Position numbers and translations under genes: made by a program. Below, in pieces: positions 29,709 to 39,934 of a stretch of DNA of 64,000 nucleotides. The DNA is from an uncultured Flavobacteriales bacterium (GTDB lineage Bacteria > Bacteroidota > Bacteroidia > Flavobacteriales > UBA1820): positions 27,318-91,317 of the forward strand of contig CABSLV010000003.1 in NCBI GenBank assembly GCA_902478645.1, in the 5' to 3' direction. The first letter of the stretch is position 1, and every line of letters starts with the position of its first letter. Below the pieces are notes generated by a model. The model did no database searches and was not told the origin of the DNA. It worked only from the letters and a program-made list of their open reading frames with translations.

Positions 29709-31058
29709 ATGAGCTTGATCACAGAAATCCATGCCAGACAAGTCCTCGACTCGCGGGGTAACCCTACCGTCGAAGTGGAAGTGTACACCGAAAGCGGCGC
29801 TATGGGCCGTGCCATCGTTCCTTCGGGAGCATCCACCGGTGAATACGAGGCTGTCGAACTTCGCGACGGCGACAAGAGCAAATTCATGGGCAAAGGTGTC
29901 TTGAAAGCCGTTGCCAACGTAAACGAAAAGATCGCTCCGGAACTCATCGGCTGCGACGTGTTCGACCAGGTAGGCATCGACAAAGCGATGATCGCTCTGG
30001 ACGGCACCAAAAACAAAGGCAAATTGGGCGCCAACGCTATCCTCGGCGTATCGCTGGCTGTAGCCAAAGCCGCTGCCGACGAACTCGGCCTGCCGCTGTA
30101 CCGCTACGTAGGCGGTGTAAACGCCAAGGTATTGCCCGTTCCTATGATGAACATCATCAACGGCGGTGCACACTCCGACGCTCCGATCGCATTCCAGGAA
30201 TTCATGATCCAGCCGGTAAATGCCGATAGCTTTGCTACCGCCATCCGTATGGGCTGCGAGATCTTCCACAACCTCAAGAAACTGATCCACGACCGCGGCC
30301 TGTCCACCGCTGTGGGCGACGAAGGCGGTTTCGCTCCGACGTTCAAAGGCACGGAAGACGCACTCGACACCATCATGGCCGCCATCGAAGCCGCCGGTTA
30401 CAAACCGGGCAAGGATGTAACGCTGGCCATGGACTGCGCTTCGTCCGAGTTCTACAAAGACGGTGTGTACGACTACACGGTCTATGAAGGCGAGAAGGGT
30501 GCAAAACGCACCTCGAAAGAGCAGGCCGAATACCTCGCTTCGCTGGTTGCCAAATACCCCATCATGTCCATCGAGGACGGTATGGACCAGAACGACTGGG
30601 AAGGCTGGAAGATGCTTACCGAGAAGATCGGCGACCGCTGCCAGCTGGTAGGTGACGACTTGTTCGTAACCAACGTAGAACGTCTGGAGAAAGGTATCAA
30701 GGCCGGTGTGGGCAACGCCCTGCTGGTGAAAGTAAACCAGATCGGTTCGCTGACCGAAACGATCGACGCCGTAGAAATGGCACACCGCGCCGGTTACACC
30801 ACCGTGATGTCGCACCGCTCCGGCGAATCGGAGGATGCTACCATCGCCGACCTGGCCGTAGCCCTGAACTGCGGACAGATCAAGACCGGATCGGCTTCGC
30901 GTTCGGACCGTATGGCCAAGTACAACCAGTTGCTGCGCATCGAGGAACAACTCGGCGATGCTGCACAGTACCCCTGCTTCAAGGCTTTCAAGGTGGACTT
31001 CCAGTACAAGGCCCCTGCAGCCAAGAAAGCTCCTGCTAAAAAAGCTGCCAAGAAGTAA
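29709..31058 (+). CDS. eno: Enolase with Lys/Ala-rich C-terminal tail
   Basis: Enolase dehydrates 2-phosphoglycerate to phosphoenolpyruvate in glycolysis. The protein has SGASTGEYEAVELRDG (about 41-56), GDEGGFAPTF, the metal-site region SIEDGMDQNDW and the terminal signature region VMSHRSGESEDATIADLAV with IKTGSASRSDRMAKYNQLL. After the normal end (about residue 432) it carries an added tail APAAKKAPAKKAAKK, giving 449 residues. The tail resembles histone H1-like sequence and is not needed for catalysis. A strong terminator follows. Confidence 0.96.
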   Translation: MSLITEIHARQVLDSRGNPTVEVEVYTESGAMGRAIVPSGASTGEYEAVELRDGDKSKFMGKGVLKAVANVNEKIAPELIGCDVFDQVGIDKAMIALDGTKNKGKLGANAILGVSLAVAKAAADELGLPLYRYVGGVNAKVLPVPMMNIINGGAHSDAPIAFQEFMIQPVNADSFATAIRMGCEIFHNLKKLIHDRGLSTAVGDEGGFAPTFKGTEDALDTIMAAIEAAGYKPGKDVTLAMDCASSEFYKDGVYDYTVYEGEKGAKRTSKEQAEYLASLVAKYPIMSIEDGMDQNDWEGWKMLTEKIGDRCQLVGDDLFVTNVERLEKGIKAGVGNALLVKVNQIGSLTETIDAVEMAHRAGYTTVMSHRSGESEDATIADLAVALNCGQIKTGSASRSDRMAKYNQLLRIEEQLGDAAQYPCFKAFKVDFQYKAPAAKKAPAKKAAKK

Positions 31059-31082
31059 GTCTTTCCGGCTTCTTTCATACTC

Positions 31083-31114
31083 AACGCCCGGCGCATCTGC
31101 GCCGGGCGTTTTTT
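31083..31114 (+). terminator. Terminator after eno
   Basis: Thirteen-base perfect arms AACGCCCGGCGCA and TGCGCCGGGCGTT with a two-base spacer, then TTTT. Confidence 0.88.
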
Positions 31115-31137
31115 ATACCCGATATTCCCTCCAGCAA

Positions 31138-31202
31138 AAACGTCCCAAGCGAACAAGCGGAGCGCCCTAAAAGGGCGCTCCGCTTGTTCGCTTGGGACGT
31201 TT
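31138..31202. terminator. 30-bp perfect inverted repeat between eno and alaS
   Basis: Arms 31138-31167 and 31173-31202 are perfectly complementary over 30 bases, with a TAAAA loop whose ends can also pair. It lies between convergent eno and alaS and immediately follows the eno terminator, so it may serve alaS. It is far longer than an ordinary intrinsic terminator and lacks a strong U run on the alaS side. Confidence 0.75.
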
Positions 31203-31227
31203 GGGGAGAAAAAAAACGGAAAACTCC

Positions 31228-33855
<2,628 letters not shown>

Positions 33856-33889
33856 TTTCTGCTAATTCTTACTGAATCTTATCGGATGT

Positions 33890-33897
33890 CAAAAGTA
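33890..33897 (-). promoter_or_regulatory. -7 element of alaS
   Basis: TACTTTTG on the minus strand fits TAnnTTTG, 35 bases before the alaS ATG, in the space shared with the divergent promoter at 33960. Confidence 0.5.
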
Positions 33898-33959
33898 CTA
33901 AAATTTTGCTAAATGCACCCTGCCGAATCCGCTCCGGAATCAAAGGCCGTTTTTTTTCT

Positions 33960-33967
33960 TACCTTTG
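33960..33967 (+). promoter_or_regulatory. -7 element of the M23 peptidase gene
   Basis: TACCTTTG, identical to the rpsL and tRNA-Thr -7 boxes. It places the start site near 33974, which excludes the in-frame ATG at 33913 and supports 34027 as the translation start. Confidence 0.55.
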
Positions 33968-34026
33968 CCGATGGATCTTTTCCCTCGGACCGGAACGTCC
34001 GCTCCGAATCCGCGCAGGAACAGCGT

Positions 34027-35004
34027 ATGGCCAAGAACATAAAATATTATTTCGATCATGCCAGCCTTTCGTACAAGAAAGTCCGCATCAGTTTTCTGAC
34101 GCGGCTGCGCAACGTATTGCTGTGGTTCATCACCACCGGGTCGGTGTGGATCGTGATCTATTTTATCGTTACCCGCTTTATCCCTACCCCCAAGGAACTT
34201 ACCCTGCAGCGCGAACTGGACAACATGACGCTCAACTACGAGATGCTGCAGAAACAGATGGATGAAAACGAGCAGCGCCTCGCCGAGATCGAAAACCGCG
34301 ACGACAACCTCTACCGCGTCATCTTCGAGACGGACCCCTACCCCTCGGATCGCCGCAGCGGCACCATCAGCGGGCAGGAATACTTTGAAAAGATGCGGGG
34401 CGAACGCTACTCGGACATGATCGCCTCGGCTACCGAACGGATCGAAAAACTGACCAAGCGCATCTACGCCGAAAGCCAATCGCTGGACGAAGTAGCCGAC
34501 CTGGCGCTGCGCAAGAAAGACATGATCAGTTCCATCCCCGCCGTACCCCCGGTAACCATCGACATCGTGCGACGCACCCTGGTATCCGGCTACGGACTGC
34601 GCCTGCACCCCATCAGCAAGGTATGGCGCATGCACACCGGCATGGACTTTGCCGCCAAGATCGGCACGCCCATCTATGCCACGGGCGACGGCGTGGTAAC
34701 CTTTGCCGGGAGCGATGCCTCGGGCTACGGCATCCACGTGATCATCGACCACGGCTACGGCTACCAGACCCTCTACGGCCACATGTCCAAACTGCACACC
34801 CAAAAGGGCAGACGGGTCAAACGCGGAGAGATCATCGGCGAGATAGGCAACACCGGACAGTCCACCGGCCCGCACCTGCACTACGAAGTGATCTACCGCG
34901 GACAGAAGGTCAACCCCATCAACTATTACTACAAGGACATCACGCCCGAAGAATACAACGCGCTGCTCGAGATGGCCTCCCAGCATACCTCGCCGTTCGA
35001 CTAA
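34027..35004 (+). CDS. M23 family (LytM) peptidase, membrane anchored
   Basis: The 325-residue protein has a short cytoplasmic start, one membrane helix (about 27-50), a coiled coil (about 55-95) and a C-terminal LytM domain with VSGYGLRLHP, HTGMDFAAKIGTPIYATGDG and GPHLHYEV, so the zinc ligands (HxxxD and HxH) are intact and the enzyme is probably active on peptidoglycan peptides. Family members act in cell separation or wall remodelling. It is followed 19 bases later by the MerR-type gene. Confidence 0.9.
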   Translation: MAKNIKYYFDHASLSYKKVRISFLTRLRNVLLWFITTGSVWIVIYFIVTRFIPTPKELTLQRELDNMTLNYEMLQKQMDENEQRLAEIENRDDNLYRVIFETDPYPSDRRSGTISGQEYFEKMRGERYSDMIASATERIEKLTKRIYAESQSLDEVADLALRKKDMISSIPAVPPVTIDIVRRTLVSGYGLRLHPISKVWRMHTGMDFAAKIGTPIYATGDGVVTFAGSDASGYGIHVIIDHGYGYQTLYGHMSKLHTQKGRRVKRGEIIGEIGNTGQSTGPHLHYEVIYRGQKVNPINYYYKDITPEEYNALLEMASQHTSPFD

Positions 35005-35023
35005 CCTTACGTCCTGCCCAACT

Positions 35024-35365
35024 ATGAAAAAAACCGAGAAAAAACTGCCCGAAGGCAAATATTACTACTCGATCGGCGAAGTGGCCGACTACTTCGAAGT
35101 AACCCCCGCCACCCTGCGCCACTGGGAAACGATGTTCGAGACCATCTCCCCGCGCAAGAACAAGAAAGGCGACCGGATGTACAACGCCCAGGACGTGGAA
35201 GCCATCCGACTGGTGCACTTCCTGGTCAAGGAAAGCGGCTATACCCTTTCCGGAGCCGTCGAACACATCCGCACCAACAAAAAAGCCCTCACCCGGCGCA
35301 TGGAGGCGCTGCGCATCCTGCGGGGCGTACGCTCGGAGTTGGAAAAACTCAAGAACAGCCTCTGA
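35024..35365 (+). CDS. MerR family transcriptional regulator (short)
   Basis: The 113-residue protein has a winged-helix MerR DNA-binding domain: YYYSIGEVADYFEVTPATLRHWE (split; about residues 13-35), the wing KNKKGDRMYNAQDVEAIRLV, and a C-terminal coiled coil (RMEALRILRGVRSELEKLKN). No effector domain is present, as in many Bacteroidetes MerR proteins of this size. Targets are unknown. It is probably co-transcribed with the M23 gene. Confidence 0.87.
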   Translation: MKKTEKKLPEGKYYYSIGEVADYFEVTPATLRHWETMFETISPRKNKKGDRMYNAQDVEAIRLVHFLVKESGYTLSGAVEHIRTNKKALTRRMEALRILRGVRSELEKLKNSL

Positions 35366-35394
35366 AAAACATCCGCCCGCTGGCGCAAAACCCG

Positions 35395-35402
35395 TATCTT
35401 TG
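35395..35402 (+). promoter_or_regulatory. -7 element of ruvB
   Basis: TATCTTTG fits TAnnTTTG. The start site it implies (about 35409) lies after an in-frame GTG at 35407, so the ATG at 35428 is the likely ruvB start. Confidence 0.5.
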
Positions 35403-35427
35403 CCCGGTGGGAAAGCCACACCAAGCC

Positions 35428-36450
35428 ATGCCGCAAGGATTTCACGAACGATTCGACACCCCCGAGGAACGGGAATACGAAAAAGCCCTCCGTCCGCTCA
35501 CTTTCGACGATTTCGCCGGACAAGCCCAAGTATTGTCCAACCTCGAAGTCTTCGTCCGCGCCGCCAACCAGCGCACCGAAGCACTGGACCATGTCCTGCT
35601 GCACGGCCCACCCGGACTGGGCAAGACCACTCTGGCGGGGATCATCGCCTCGGAACTGGGCGTAAACCTACGCACCACCTCCGGCCCGGTGATCGACAAA
35701 CCGGGCGATCTGGCAGGCCTGCTCACCGGACTGGAAGACCGCGACGTACTGTTCATCGACGAAATCCACCGCCTGAGTCCCGTCGTAGAGGAATACCTCT
35801 ACTCCGCCATGGAGGACTACCGGCTGGACATCATGCTGGAAAGCGGCCCGAACGCCCGCAGCGTACAGATCACCCTGGCTCCCTTCACCCTGATCGGAGC
35901 CACCACGCGCGCCGGACTGCTCACCGCCCCCATGCGCGCCCGTTTCGGTATCAACTGCCGCCTGGAATACTACGACAGCGAAACGCTCGCAGCCATCGTC
36001 GAACGCTCGGCCCGCATCATGCACATCCCCATCACCGAGGAAGCGACCTTGGAAATCTCCCGCCGTTCGCGCGGCACCCCCCGCATAGCCAATGCCCTGC
36101 TGCGCCGCATCCGCGACTTTGCCCAGATAAAGGGCACGGGGACCATCGACCGGAACATTGCCCTGATCGGCCTCAAAGCCCTCTCGGTAGATGAATACGG
36201 TCTGGATGAAATGGACAACCGGATGCTCTCGGCTCTGATCGACAAATTCGGCGGCGGTCCGGTAGGCATCACCACGCTGGCTACCGCCGTAGGGGAAAAC
36301 GCCGGCACGCTGGAGGAAGTGTACGAACCGTTCCTGATCCAGGAAGGCTTCGTAGTGCGCACCCCGCGCGGACGCCAAGCCACCGAGAAAGCCTACAAAC
36401 ACCTGGGACGCGCGTACTCCGGACGCGAAAAGGACCTCTTCGACCTCTGA
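35428..36450 (+). CDS. ruvB: Holliday junction branch migration helicase RuvB
   Basis: RuvB is the hexameric motor that, with RuvA (also in this window), drives branch migration. The 340-residue protein has Walker A HGPPGLGKTTLAGI (about 57-70), Walker B DVLFIDEIHRL (about 105-115), sensor GATTRAGLLTAPMRARFG and the C-terminal winged-helix domain ending in GFVVRTPRGRQATEKAYKHLG. It precedes queG by five bases, so the two are probably co-transcribed. Confidence 0.96.
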   Translation: MPQGFHERFDTPEEREYEKALRPLTFDDFAGQAQVLSNLEVFVRAANQRTEALDHVLLHGPPGLGKTTLAGIIASELGVNLRTTSGPVIDKPGDLAGLLTGLEDRDVLFIDEIHRLSPVVEEYLYSAMEDYRLDIMLESGPNARSVQITLAPFTLIGATTRAGLLTAPMRARFGINCRLEYYDSETLAAIVERSARIMHIPITEEATLEISRRSRGTPRIANALLRRIRDFAQIKGTGTIDRNIALIGLKALSVDEYGLDEMDNRMLSALIDKFGGGPVGITTLATAVGENAGTLEEVYEPFLIQEGFVVRTPRGRQATEKAYKHLGRAYSGREKDLFDL

Positions 36451-36455
36451 CCGCC

Positions 36456-37391
36456 ATGAGTCCCTCACCCGAAGAACTCCGCCGACAGATACAAAGCCTT
36501 GCCCTCGGGCAGGGCTTTTGCGCCTGCGGGATCTCCCCGGCCGAACCGCTGCCCGAGGATGCCCGCGCGATAGCCCGCTGGGTGGAACAGGGGCGCAACG
36601 CCTCCCTGGAATACATGGCCCGCAACGCCGACAAACGCGAAGACATCCGGCGGATGGTTCCCGGAGCAAGGAGTATCATCTGCCTGGCGCACAGTTACCT
36701 CACCGACACCTCCGAAACCGTTTCCCGGCAGACGGGGGTTGCCAAATACGCCTTGGGGGAGGATTACCATACGGTGCTCAAGGACAAGATGCACCGCCTG
36801 TGCGCAGAACTGAAAAAAAACGCCGGCGAGTTTTCCTACCGGGTGTTCACCGATTCGGCTCCGGTGGCCGAACGCCGTCTGGCCCAACGCGCCGGACTGG
36901 GCTGGATCGGGAAAAGCACCCAGCTCATCCTGCCGGGCGTGGGTTCGTACGTGTTCCTGTCGGAGATCGTTACCGACCTAGCGCTTCCGCCCGACGAGCC
37001 GTTCCCCGGTTCGCGCTGCGGGGCCTGCCGGCGCTGTCAGATGGCCTGCCCTACCGGAGCTATCGACGGGCAAGGGACCATCGACGCACGGAAATGCCTC
37101 TCGTACGCCACCATCGAGAGCCGGGACGACCTTCCGGAGGACTTGGCCGAAAAACTCGGCGGACGGGTCTTCGGCTGCGATGCTTGTCTGGATGCCTGCC
37201 CTTGGAACCGGCACGCGAAACGCACGGGAGAACCTCGCCTGCAACCTCTAAACGCGCTGGCTTCCCTGCAAAAGCCCCAGTGGCTGACCTTGGACGAGGC
37301 GACTTTTCTTCAAGTATTTACCGCGTCGCCCTTGCGGAGGGCGGGATGGGAAAAGATCCGCCGAACGGCCGAAAAAGCGCTGAAAAAATAA
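36456..37391 (+). CDS. queG: Epoxyqueuosine reductase
   Basis: QueG reduces epoxyqueuosine to queuosine in the anticodon of GUN tRNAs using cobalamin and two [4Fe-4S] clusters. The 311-residue protein has the proton-donor region VFTDSAPVAERRLAQRAGLGWIGK (split), the first cluster SRCGACRRCQMACPTGAI and the second with GCDACLDACPWNRHA. The C-terminal HEAT-like domain of the longer E. coli protein is missing, as in other Bacteroidetes. Its cobalamin need links it loosely to the B12 locus in this window. Confidence 0.94.
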   Translation: MSPSPEELRRQIQSLALGQGFCACGISPAEPLPEDARAIARWVEQGRNASLEYMARNADKREDIRRMVPGARSIICLAHSYLTDTSETVSRQTGVAKYALGEDYHTVLKDKMHRLCAELKKNAGEFSYRVFTDSAPVAERRLAQRAGLGWIGKSTQLILPGVGSYVFLSEIVTDLALPPDEPFPGSRCGACRRCQMACPTGAIDGQGTIDARKCLSYATIESRDDLPEDLAEKLGGRVFGCDACLDACPWNRHAKRTGEPRLQPLNALASLQKPQWLTLDEATFLQVFTASPLRRAGWEKIRRTAEKALKK

Positions 37392-37423
37392 TTTGGCCGA
37401 TCCGCTATTTTGATGTACATTTG
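37392..37423 (+). promoter_or_regulatory. Promoter of tRNA-Gln
   Basis: TTTG (37392-37395), 20 bases, TACATTTG (37416-37423), close to ideal. The start site near 37430 is just before the mature tRNA. Confidence 0.7.
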
Positions 37424-37435
37424 CCCCGCCGGAAA

Positions 37436-37506
37436 AGCCCTATGGTGTAATGGTAGCACATGTGATTTTGGTTCATCCGGTCTTGGTTCGAATCCAGGTA
37501 GGGCTA
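37436..37506 (+). tRNA. tRNA-Gln (TTG)
   Basis: Acceptor AGCCCTA pairs TAGGGCT; D-arm GGTGTAATGGTAGCAC; anticodon loop TTTTGGT gives anticodon TTG; T-arm CTTGGTTCGAATCCAGG. The anticodon stem TGTGA/TCATC has a G-U pair and an outer T-C mismatch. CCA is not encoded. Confidence 0.9.
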
Positions 37507-37568
37507 CGGACGACGCTGCAACCTTTCGGTTGCAGCGTTTTGTTTTTCAGAACACCTCCTCGCTCATC

Positions 37569-37637
37569 CGGCGGTGGCGGGCAAGCAAAAGGGCATGGAC
37601 CAATGGCCCACGCCCTTTTGCTTGCCCGCCACCGCCG
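37569..37637. terminator. 26-bp perfect inverted repeat between tRNA-Gln and the kinase-like gene
   Basis: Arms 37569-37594 and 37612-37637 match perfectly over 26 bases, with a 17-base loop. It lies where transcription from tRNA-Gln and from the minus-strand gene converge. The arm contains GCAAGCAAAAG, also found in the long repeat at 54705-54756. Confidence 0.75.
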
Positions 37638-37663
37638 AGGATTGCCCCGCCGGAAACAGGGAG

Positions 37664-38308
37664 TTATTTCCCCGACTTCTTCTCCAAAGCCTTCCGGACA
37701 AAATCCCGGATAAACGCCGCGGTACCCTCCTCGCCGAGCAACGACGAATCGATGCACAACTGGTACGAATCGGTATGTCCCCAACGCTTGTTGGTGAAGT
37801 AATTGTAGTACTCCTTGCGCACCTTGTCCATCTTTTTGGCTTTCTCCTGAGCCTCGAACAGGGAAATACCCTCACGCTGCGACACCCGCTGGGCACGTTG
37901 TTCCATCGGAGCGGTGATAAACACCGAAAACACGTTTTCCTGCTCCCGCAGGACATAGTCGGCGCAGCGGCCTACGATGATGCAGGACGTCCGGGAAGCG
38001 ACCTCACGGATGGCCTCGGACTGGTATTTGAAGATATTCTCACTCGAAAGCGAATTGCTGTACATAAAGATCCCTCCAGCGGCAAAAAGCCCCGAGGACA
38101 GGGTATGCGAAAACGATCCGGGAGCCTTCTCGTCGGAACGGGCAAAATACTCCTGGCTGATGCCGCTGTTTTTGGCCGCTTCGTCCAGGAGTTTCTTGTC
38201 GTAATATTCGATACCGAGCATCTCGGAGAGGGCTTTTCCTATGTTGTGTCCGCCCGAACCGTACTCACGCCCCAGGCAGATGACGAATTTTTGATCCTTG
38301 GTTTCCAT
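37664..38308 (-). CDS. Cytidylate kinase-like family protein
   Basis: The 214-residue protein has the Bacteroidetes cytidylate-kinase-like (AAA_26) pattern: KFVICLGREYGSGGHNIGK with an atypical P-loop (about residues 7-25), YYDKKLLDEAAKNSGI, RTSCIIVGRCADYVL and VSQREGISLFEAQEKAKKMD. It is likely a P-loop nucleoside or nucleotide kinase; true CMP kinase activity is unproven and the housekeeping cmk is a different gene. Its ATG overlaps the MATE stop by one base (TGATG), so translation is coupled. Confidence 0.83.
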   Translation of the reverse strand: METKDQKFVICLGREYGSGGHNIGKALSEMLGIEYYDKKLLDEAAKNSGISQEYFARSDEKAPGSFSHTLSSGLFAAGGIFMYSNSLSSENIFKYQSEAIREVASRTSCIIVGRCADYVLREQENVFSVFITAPMEQRAQRVSQREGISLFEAQEKAKKMDKVRKEYYNYFTNKRWGHTDSYQLCIDSSLLGEEGTAAFIRDFVRKALEKKSGK

Positions 38309-39702
38309 CAAAGTACCGGTTTTATATTCGCTTTTTTGTCTTCTTCACGGAACTGCCGTATCTGACGGCGCAACAAATACACGGCCAACAAAGTAGAGGC
38401 CAGATCGGCTACCGGCATACTCAACCACACCCCGTCTGTTCCCAAGAAATGCGGCAAGATAGCCAATAGCGGCACCAGGAACAACATCTGCCGGGTCAAG
38501 GAAAGGAGGATCGCCTTGTTCACCTTGCCAATGGACTGGAAGAAAGCCGCCGTCACCATCTGCAAGCCCACAATCGGGAAAACGAGCAACGCAATGTGCA
38601 TCCCGCGCACAGCCAGATCGGTCAATACCGCATCGGTCGTAAACATAGCCGCCAACGCATGGGGAAGCGTCTGCCCCAGAATAAACCCAACGGTCGTTAC
38701 ACTGACGGCGCACAAGACTCCATAACGCACTGCCGAGGCGACCCGGTCCACTTTCTTCGCGCCGAAATTGTACCCGATAATGGGCTGAAGCCCTTGGTTG
38801 AGCCCGATGACGATCATCACAAATACCATCAGCACCCGATTGACGATCCCGTACGCTCCGACATAAAAATCTCCGCCGAATTCGGTCTGATTGCCGTACT
38901 CCATCAGACTGCGGTTGATGAAAATAACCACCACACTGGCGCAGATATTCATCAGGAAAGGCGAAATACCGATACCCAGCATCCCCTTGACGATACGGCG
39001 AGAAAGGGAGAAAGCCTGGCGCTTGAAATGTATGAAATGCGACTTGTCCGAGAAGTGCCAGAGTTCCCAGCACATCACAACAACCTGAGCCGTTACGGTA
39101 GCCGTAGCCGAACCGGCAATACCCCATCCGAAGCCGAAGATCAGCAGCGGATTGAGTACGCAGTTGATCGCAATGGCCAGCAGGATCGCCGTCATAGCCC
39201 GTCCCGGATACCCCGAGGCGCGCAACATATCGTTCAAACTCAAATAAATGTGGGTAACCACCGTACCGGAAAGGATAATCCTCATGAACTCCCGTGCATA
39301 CGGGATCGTGTGTTCGCTCGCGCCGAAGAAGTAAAGGATCTCATCGAGGAAAATATTCCCGAGCACTGTCAAGGTAAGCCCGATGATGATATTGAGCACC
39401 ACGAGGTTCCCCAGGATATATTCGGCGCTTGCCTTGTCCCCCTGCCCGAGCTTTACGGACATCAAGGTGGCCGCTCCCACGCTGACCAAAGTACCCAACG
39501 CCGCAATTACATTCATGATGGGCATCGTAATGGCCAACCCCGAGATGGCCATCGCTCCCACGCCATGCCCGATGAAGATGCTGTCGATCATGTTGTACAA
39601 TGAAGAAGACAACATCGCAATAATCGAGGGGATGGCGTACTTCAATAACAACCGGGGGATTTTCTCCGCCCCCAGAGCCTGTGTTTTTTCTTTATCGATC
39701 AT
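38308..39702 (-). CDS. MATE family multidrug exporter
   Basis: The 464-residue protein has twelve hydrophobic segments in two similar halves and MATE signatures such as IPSIIAMLSSSLYNMIDSIFIG near the N-terminus (split), ALGTLVSVGAATLMSVKLGQGD and GLNQGLQPIIGYNFGAKK in the second half. Members exchange cations for drugs or metabolites across the inner membrane; the substrate is unknown. It is expressed with the downstream kinase-like gene. Start at the first ATG. Confidence 0.92.
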   Translation of the reverse strand: MIDKEKTQALGAEKIPRLLLKYAIPSIIAMLSSSLYNMIDSIFIGHGVGAMAISGLAITMPIMNVIAALGTLVSVGAATLMSVKLGQGDKASAEYILGNLVVLNIIIGLTLTVLGNIFLDEILYFFGASEHTIPYAREFMRIILSGTVVTHIYLSLNDMLRASGYPGRAMTAILLAIAINCVLNPLLIFGFGWGIAGSATATVTAQVVVMCWELWHFSDKSHFIHFKRQAFSLSRRIVKGMLGIGISPFLMNICASVVVIFINRSLMEYGNQTEFGGDFYVGAYGIVNRVLMVFVMIVIGLNQGLQPIIGYNFGAKKVDRVASAVRYGVLCAVSVTTVGFILGQTLPHALAAMFTTDAVLTDLAVRGMHIALLVFPIVGLQMVTAAFFQSIGKVNKAILLSLTRQMLFLVPLLAILPHFLGTDGVWLSMPVADLASTLLAVYLLRRQIRQFREEDKKANIKPVL

Positions 39703-39865
39703 ATTCCCATTTCATTATTCCCTGCAAATTTCCGAATAAAACCGCAGAAGAGAGAAAACCTCTTGCACTTTTTTCCTGAAAACCGCCTCTTACCCCACTG
39801 CAGCCCCCTTGCAAAAAAAATTAAAAATATATTAATACACCTGGATAAGTAATTGAAATTTACCC

Positions 39866-39873
39866 TATCTTTG
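39866..39873 (+). promoter_or_regulatory. -7 element of the OmpA-family gene
   Basis: TATCTTTG fits TAnnTTTG. Transcription should begin near 39880, at the left arm of a hairpin. Confidence 0.6.
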
Positions 39874-39878
39874 TTTTT

Positions 39879-39898
39879 GTAGGATAGTAGTATCCTAC
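39879..39898 (+). promoter_or_regulatory. 5'-terminal mRNA hairpin of the OmpA-family gene
   Basis: GTAGGATA (39879-39886) and TATCCTAC (39891-39898) pair around a GTAG loop. Given the -7 box, the mRNA would start with this stem-loop, which could stabilise it, as known for E. coli ompA; the role here is inferred. Confidence 0.5.
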
Positions 39899-39934
39899 CC
39901 TCAAATTGAAACAACATTTCAACCCAGATTAATC

